Below are positions 57,927 to 64,000 of a stretch of DNA of 64,000 nucleotides, piece after piece (within the stretch, counting starts at the first letter, position 1; each line of letters opens with the position of its first letter). The translations under genes and the position numbers were made by a program. The stretch lies in contig CM056733.1 in the NCBI GenBank assembly GCA_029844215.1, positions 50,419,142-50,483,141 on the forward strand. Direction: 5' to 3'. The notes beneath the pieces were generated by a model. It made no database searches, was not told the origin of the DNA, and was given only the letters and a program-made list of their open reading frames with translations. The stretch is from Przewalskia tangutica. Lineage: Eukaryota; Streptophyta; Magnoliopsida; Solanales; Solanaceae.

Positions 57927-60473
57927 TGTTATACCCCGTATTTCCAGAGTATGTACGTGAGGGCGTACGTACAAAAGTTCAAGCCTTAAGTTAAGGCATA
58001 TGACGAAAATTTGTACACAACCCACGAAAAGAATTATTTTCCGACGAAACGTCTTCCAAAGCTTGCGAAGGGAAAATTACGGCTGCGACATTTATATTTT
58101 TTGCGGATTTTTCCGAGAGATGAATTATTTTGGACCAACGAGAGGGTGACACTTGTCACCCTCAAGTGGACGGCAAAGAGGGCATGGCTTGGCACTATTT
58201 TAAGGCCTAAACCATGGGTCAATGTTTGTGAGTGATTTGTGGAGTAGGGATAGGGTGCACTTGTGCAAATCCACACCCTCCACTTGCCCTCCACTTGCCT
58301 TCATCTTGGCCCTTGAAAGCCCTATAAATACCCCCCTTGAGTTGAAGACTTCTTCATCCACAAATCATCTTCCAAGTCTCAAAACTCCCCTTTTAGAAGC
58401 TCTCGTCAAAGCCTTCTACCCCTCTTGAAGAGCTAAGACGAAACACCCCTTCCCCTCTTGAAGAGCTAAGACAAACACCCCTTCCCCTTCCTAGTAGTCT
58501 CGGCAAATGCCTCCTTGGTAGAAAATACTCTCCAAGTATTGTTACTATCCCAAAATACCCTAGCCGTATATCTTGTAGTATTCCAAGTCACCCTATACAA
58601 AAGCCCGAAATACTATCTTATATCCATTAGTCACTAAACTAAACCACAGGAAAATCTTCATAGTTGGTTGAAGTAGTAAGTAGAAGTTGTGTAGAAACTT
58701 CTAAGGGTTTCTTGGAGCGGATTGGAGCGTACAGATTAGGAGCTAAACCTTGCTCAGGATCGACTTATAACTTGGATAATTTTGGGCTTACCGAGGTAAA
58801 TATCTTATCCTTCTATTGTAATTAGAGATTACATACTGTAGAAGTATAGAACTAAGTATAAGAATTATAGAAGGATGGTATTAAAAGAAGAGAATTGAAC
58901 TGTAATCACATCAGAAGAATATTGAAGAAGATTGAATTGTACTTACATGGAATTTGTATTCTGATGAGACTTGTGTAGTTTAACGGTAGGGAAGTCTTTG
59001 CCCGATTTTCCGTAGAATAGAGAACCCTCTGCTTAGATTATCCTACAGAGTAGTCTAGACGTTGATAGATGTATTTGACTGTTATAGGTTGATACTCTGC
59101 GCGCGACATATTCGACTTGGCAGGTGGATTTCGCCGAGAAGGTATGTGATTCTTCCTATCCTCTTGAGCATGATATTTTAAAATATAGTACGGTAGACGT
59201 ACGTGTGTTAACTGAACATGGTTTTACTTGACGTCTTTTGACTTGAGTCTAAATAATAAGAATCTTGAAGGATTTCAAAAGAATTATGAATCATTTTTGA
59301 AAGAAGAGTAATACTTGGTTTTTAAACAAAAGCTTAAGAGTTATACTAGCTTTATGGGAAGTTAGGTATAACGACTTAAGAAAGATAAAAGGAAAGGTTT
59401 ACTTATGTGTTTATAAAAGACTTGTATTGATTTCTGGAAGGTATAGTAAGATGGTTTGTTGAGTAGACATATTGTGATGCTATGTGTGTTAGTATCTTGT
59501 AACGTTTGTGTAAAGAGGTTATTCTTATTGTGCTTATGTTGTTTAACGATAAGCCGTTATGTTAGTATTACATCACTCACCTCTTGACATGATATACCGG
59601 GGGTTAAGTTGCCCCCGATGCGGTGTATACCTCAGGCAGTCTGTGTGACTATGATTCGAGAATACCTCATGCGGGTCCAGGGGACCTATGCGGAGCTACG
59701 AGAGTTCCAGGTTAGTGTGCGGTCCATGTGGCCATGCAGTCTATGTGGCCATGCGGACTACGAGTCCAGGACGATGCCGAGGAGTAGCTACCCTCGATGC
59801 GGGGAATACCTTATGCGGGCCTAAGTGGCCTATGCGGACTACGGGAGTCCAGGATTAGGCATGCATAATGATACTATGGGCGATTGGCCTTGCTTCGATC
59901 ATTCACAGCATAGAAAAGACCTGTTACAGTTTACCTATTGTTGCTCTTGTTTATGATGTGGCACTATGTGCGGTTACCTTGGTTGTTTCGTACATATTTG
60001 TAAGATTGGTTTTAAAATAATAATGATTTCATTTAAAGTACTTTATAGTTTCACATACTTGGTACCTGTTGTATTGACCTCCTTGAGTGCGTTAAATCGC
60101 AGTGGAAAGCAGTGCTAGATCCGCATCCTTAGGATCTTTTGCTTTGGTGTCGTGAGCTCTATCTTCTAGGAGGCTCGACTTTTGGGTATGATCTCCCGTT
60201 GTTGTAGATAGTTTTGTACATTCAGGTATGGCGGGGCCCGTCCCGCCATAGTTGCTTATCTTCTTAAGTGCAGTAGTCTGTTATGCAGTTGGGATGTAAT
60301 CGCGATTTTGGTTATATATATATATGCCGAAAGGCGACCTTTTCTCAGATAAACTGTGTCTCATTTACAATTGTTTCATGTCTTGTTTTTATATTCCGCT
60401 GATTACTCTGATGTATGACTACTTGGGTGCCCGGGTAAGGCACCAGTCATGGGCCCCAGAACGGGTCGTGACA
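57927..60473 (+). mobile_element. Solo type I LTR inside G's LTR
   Basis: 2,547 bp, TGTTATACCCC to gggtcgtgaca, with TSD caatc at 57922-57926 and 60474-60478. TATA at 58322-58330; CCGCAT cassette at 59600-59860; U5 hairpin at 60426-60444. It is more diverged from the array LTRs than those are from each other, so probably an older insertion. It landed in the first unit of a 68-bp minisatellite. Confidence 0.93.
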
Positions 60474-60479
60474 CAATCC

Positions 60480-60805
60480 CTGTGGAAGCATACCCGTGGG
60501 CCACCCAACGTGTCGGTATGTCCGAACAACTAACAAGATAATACTCACTGTGGAAGCATACCCGTGGGCTACCCAACGTGTCAGTATGTCCAAACAAATA
60601 ACAAGAGAATACTCACTGTGGAAGCATACCCGTAGGCTACCCAACGTGTCAGTATGTCCAAACAAATAACAAGAGAATACTCACTGTGGAAGCATACCCG
60701 TGGGCTACCCAACGTGTCAGTATGTCCAAACAAATAACAAGAGAATACTCACTGTGGAAGCATACCCGTGGGCTACCCAACGTGTCAGTATGTCCAATCA
60801 AACAA
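60480..60805 (-). repeat. 68-bp minisatellite, about 5 copies
   Basis: Units start ctgtggaagcataccc at 60480, 60548, 60616, 60684 and 60752, exactly 68 bp apart. Copies 2-5 are nearly identical. One more unit lies at about 57864-57926, left of the inserted solo LTR, and a single unit-like stretch is at 51123-51175 in the other type III LTR. Confidence 0.92.
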
Positions 60806-61299
60806 ACAGATAGCCAGCCCTCCATCGAGGGACTCGGTAGTACCAATCAAACCCTTGCACAACAAGTCTATCTCAACCAAGCATAAGCAAGTTACACACA
60901 ACTCAAGGTACTATAAATACTTCTTAACACAACATCAAATATACCATTAAAACCCAAGTATCTAACCCCTTTAAGGACAGGGTACTCCTACCTTTTATAA
61001 CCAAGCCCCTTATGTTTTTCCATCACAAAGAGTTCAATAATTTAAAATAAGTTACTTCTCTTTTCCCAAAATCAAGTTACCATTTTAAATCCAATAATGA
61101 ATCCATTCCTTTATTTCCATAAAGTCGTTATAACTAACTTCCCATAAAGCTGTTATAACACTTTATATTTTAAAACAAGTCAAGACAAAACCATGCCTTT
61201 CTTTTAAACCAAAACACTTCAAATTCTTAAGTCTCTTTTCTTTTAGAAATCGAGTTCCTTACTTTGGAGTTTTTAAGAAAATCAAAACTTGATTACAAT

Positions 61300-61468
61300 A
61301 ATTCTTATTAGAGCAGCCATGATCTAGGAAATGTAATACAATTTTGTCTTATCTTAGCTTCTATGCAGATGGAGGTTTCTACTGGTTTTAATATAATTAA
61401 TTGTCATTACTTTTTCCTTTATTAACGTTGCATTGGCTTGTTCGATTCTTATTCCCATTTCCGAAATT
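61300..61468. repeat. About 170-bp module shared with element B LTR
   Basis: Counterpart of 15165-15335: gcagccatgatctagg, ttttgtcttatcttagc, ttctatgcagatggagg, attaacgttgcat. Flanks on both sides differ between the two LTRs. Confidence 0.65.
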
Positions 61469-62869
61469 TATGTAACATTATTCTTTAAAAACAGAACCAA
61501 GTATTCATTTCTCACGAATGAGGTTTCACACTTTTCAACACCATTAGGTCAATTATAAGTCAAGTCTCTTATCTTTTGAATTCATCAAACCATTCTTTTA
61601 CCTATATAAAGTGGTTATAACAAACTTCCCATAAAGCCGTTATAACACTTTATGTTTTAAACCAACCAATTACAACTATAAGCCTTTAAGAGACCAAGAG
61701 GGCTTATTCTTTAACAACCGAGTACCCATTTCTAACGAATAAGATTTTCCTACTTTTTCACACAATCAAGACCTTTACACTTCATATCAAGACAAGGCAC
61801 AACAAGGGAAATCAAATTCCTTTTACACACGTGCATCTACTGCACTATATATTTCACAAATAATCATGCTGAAGAGGATAGGAAGAATCACATACCTCGC
61901 GACGATTATCGACGGTTAGCAAAATGCTCCACAGTACTATCCCCCTTAAGTAGAATATGCTACTCGTAGTACTTCAATCCTATAAGGGTCATAAAACGTC
62001 TATCAATCTCTAGCTTCGAACGTAGAATAAACTAAGTGCAAGGTCCCTACATTCTACGGAAATTTGGACAGCACTTCCTTTGTTTCTACTTACTATGCCA
62101 CCTTTTTCAAGGCCGAATTCAATAACCAACGCCACATTTAAGGCTCAATTAATTCAGCAAATACAAGGGGATTACACGCCTAACAATACGTGTAAAATTC
62201 CGCCCCACAATAACACAAAATAAACCAATAATTTCCATGCCATTCTTGGCCAACAATATAACCAATCCTAAATCCTTTCCAATTCTTTCCAATCCGAGTT
62301 CTTAGGTCTAACATGATATCTAGCCCTAGACATCTTCAACAACTACAATTTCCCCCTTTTACAACCTGTGACAACTAAATTAGTAACCAAATTGAAGTTA
62401 CAATAAGAGTGGCTAACATGCCCATTTCGGTTTCAACAAGGCGACAAGATCCAAATCTATTCAAACTTAAACATAACAGCCTCAGGCTCATTTCTAAACT
62501 ACTATAACAAGTATTAACTCATATCCAAGAGAAGGGGAAACTTTTACCTTTTGGAAAAGCCCACAAAAGCCCTTTTCTTCCACTTCTTTCCCGCCAAACT
62601 CGTCCACCCAAGCTTCCCACAAGTTCACCAACCCTTTGCCTTCTTGTCGTCGCTCCAACAATTTCCTTAGGCTAGGTTTTCTTCAAAATCTAGAGAGAAA
62701 AGGGAGAGGAGTTCTTAGGAGGGTTTCCAAAATGAAATGGCCAAGTCTTCCAAGACTTGGCCCTAAAATAGGCCCCTTTCAGGGTCAAAATGATAGGAGG
62801 GACACTTGTCACCCTCCCATAGGCTTTTAACAAAATATCCCCTGCTTTTCGCCCTTTACCGCAGAAAAA

Positions 62870-63015
62870 TCCGCTTGGCGCGCGGCCCGCCGCGGTGCCG
62901 AAATTCCTCGCATTCGTGCGCCGCCCCGCTTCCGGTGCCGTAGCCCTGCAACCTCTGCGAACCCCCAGTACAACCGGCGCGCGGTCACGCCTCGCCCGGC
63001 CGCGTGACCACGAAC
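62870..63015. other. GC-rich island in element G LTR
   Basis: cttggcgcgcggcccgccgcgg and similar motifs in AT-rich surroundings, at the same relative position as 52690-52910. Followed by the block gtcctatcgacga/cggtttgtt shared with the type IV solo LTR. Confidence 0.65.
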
Positions 63016-63294
63016 TGAAACCATCTGCTTTGATCACAGACCGACCTTGTAACTTCCATAACTTTCGACCCCGATGTCCTATCGACGAACGGTTTGTTGC
63101 GTTGGGAACTAGATTTAACGGACTACACACTAGGATTTTTAAACACCTAACAATTCTTAACCATTGGGGTGCAACACTCCAAGGTAGACTCAAAATCCGT
63201 CCAACACATGTTTGTCCACTTATCTTTCCACTTTCAAATCTTATATTCCGGGGTATGTTCTTATCTTAACTTCTTGAATTTACGGGGTGTAACA

Positions 63295-63310
63295 TTCTCC
63301 CCCCCTTAGA
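63295..63310 (-). other. Polypurine tract of element G
   Basis: Minus strand CTAAGGGGGGGAGAA directly before the 3' LTR start at 63294. Followed, as in the other elements, by the inverted aacattcggg/gaat sequence. Confidence 0.8.
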
Positions 63311-63703
63311 AATATTCGTCCCGAATGTTCCTTCTAAGTCTCCAAAACGCAGACGCCGGTATAGACTTCACCACTGCACTTACAAAAGAATCAGTTATGC
63401 CACTCATGGACTTATCACCCGAATATACTCCCCGTATACTATGTACTCCGACAAAGATCACTGTAAAATCTTTTACTCTATCCGGCCTTACCTCTAAGGT
63501 CTCGATTGTTATAAATTCTAAGTTTCAAAATTCTGCTCACCCCCAGACTTACCCTTTTCACTAACCAGGATTCCACATCACATTTTAACACAAAGCTATC
63601 CGAACATAGCACTTAACACATCACCATAACATCAATGCATACTAGTCTCTAGAGGGTTAAGAATATACCTGTAACTATTACTTCACTTCCCCTTTTTCTC
63701 GTT
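63311..63703 (-). other. Non-coding internal tail of element G
   Basis: 0.39 kb between the gag stop and the PPT. No protease, RT or integrase motif in any frame. The short frame at 63325-63564 on + has no support. Confidence 0.55.
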
Positions 63704-64000
63704 CTACTCATGTTCCTTCCCTGCACGGCGCACAAAAGGAGGTGATGATTCAATCACTGATCCCGAAGGCTGAGTCTCTACATCCGCGCTACCTTTGGTT
63801 GGACAGTTTCTCGCAAAATGGCCTTGCTGGCCGCATGTAAAACAAACTCCCATACTAGCACGACACTCCCCATCATGGAGCCTACCACAACGGCCACAAC
63901 GAGGTAGGGGTGGTCCCATCTGACTAACGTCCCGCTCCCAAAAATCAAACCTTCGAGCCCCGACCGCTCGCCGAATCTCGAACGCCACGAAGGCGTGGTG
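63704..64000 (-). CDS. gag: gag C-terminal part of element G (cut by window edge)
   Basis: A clean reverse frame entering from the right edge and ending at 63704. Counting from an internal Met at 63988, two CCHC-type knuckles are seen: CX2CX3HX3C (C31, C34, H38, C42) and CX2CX4HX4C (C49, C52, H57, C62), separated by RASMGV, then a polar tail ending GKEHE. This is a nucleocapsid region of Ty3/gypsy gag with the same two-knuckle layout as element F but quite different sequence. It probably binds element RNA during packaging. The N-terminus is outside the window. No protease follows. Confidence 0.82.
   Translation of the reverse strand, partial: HHAFVAFEIRRAVGARRFDFWERDVSQMGPPLPRCGRCGRLHDGECRASMGVCFTCGQQGHFARNCPTKGSADVETQPSGSVIESSPPFVRRAGKEHE

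Larger units (their letters stand above)
57216..64000 (-). mobile_element. Element G (type III-like), 3' part, runs off right edge
   Basis: Reverse element. Its 3' LTR is 57216-63294 with the solo type I LTR inside (net about 3.53 kb). A PPT follows, then 0.7 kb of internal sequence with the end of gag. U5 hairpin GGTGCC / GGCACC at 57245-57264, 29 bp from the LTR end. Its gag stops 0.4 kb before the PPT, leaving no room for pol in the usual place, so it too looks non-autonomous. Confidence 0.85.

Noticed and set aside
57794..57994. Frame spanning the LTR junction at 57927
   Set aside because: It crosses a transposon insertion boundary with an exact TSD, so it cannot be an old coding region.
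62690..63193. 167-codon frame and overlapping frame at 62895-63269
   Set aside because: Caused by the GC-rich island of the element G LTR, where stop codons are rare by composition.

Overview
This window is plant heterochromatin made almost entirely of nested LTR retrotransposons. I found no host gene, tRNA, rRNA or CRISPR array in it. The only coding material is Ty3/gypsy gag and pol. The pol order (protease, RT, RNase H, integrase, C-terminal chromodomain), the tRNA-iMet-type primer site (TGGTATCAGAGC) and the long 2.4-3.8 kb LTRs indicate a chromovirus, most likely the Tekay/Del clade. The style of the protein and LTRs suggests an asterid such as Solanaceae, but that is only an impression.

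The layout was rebuilt from LTR ends (TGTTA...TGACA) and 5-bp target-site duplications (TSDs). Element D (+) is the outermost. Its own sequence is seen at 17107-19267 and 28213-30187. Its 5' LTR is split by element B (-; LTR 1829-17106, the rest off the left edge). B's LTR is split by the complete element C (-; 3261-14699, TSD actaa). C's 3' LTR is split by a solo LTR (-; 5187-6905, TSD ttagg). B's leader carries a type I LTR at 1-1760. D's internal region is split by the complete element F (-; 19268-28212, TSD tcgac). D's 3' LTR is split at 30188 by element E (+). E's 5' LTR holds a three-LTR tandem array of the autonomous-type element A (31291-48274, outer TSD atata) and a reverse solo LTR (50295-52928, TSD atcat). 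E's 3' LTR is split at 57216 by element G (-; continues past the right edge). G's LTR contains a solo type I LTR (57927-60473, TSD caatc).

Only element A encodes pol. C, E and F carry about 1.6-2.3 kb of internal sequence with gag ending just after the start of protease. G's gag also stops before any pol. D keeps only a relic of integrase. I infer that the gag-only elements are non-autonomous and use the enzymes of A-like relatives.

The most interesting signal lies in the RNA leader. All six leaders that can be read carry a hairpin about 45-60 nt downstream of the primer site. Its loop shows a self-complementary hexamer, GTGCAC in A and D and GCGCGC in C, E and F, over a stem with a compensatory pair change. 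These are the two hexamers used by the HIV-1 dimerization initiation site. A second hairpin sits 29-31 bp from the LTR end in nearly every LTR family, with four of six base pairs swapped compensatorily in one family. Many coding blocks contain 1-3 bp deletions that look like uncorrected sequencing error, so frame breaks should not be read literally.
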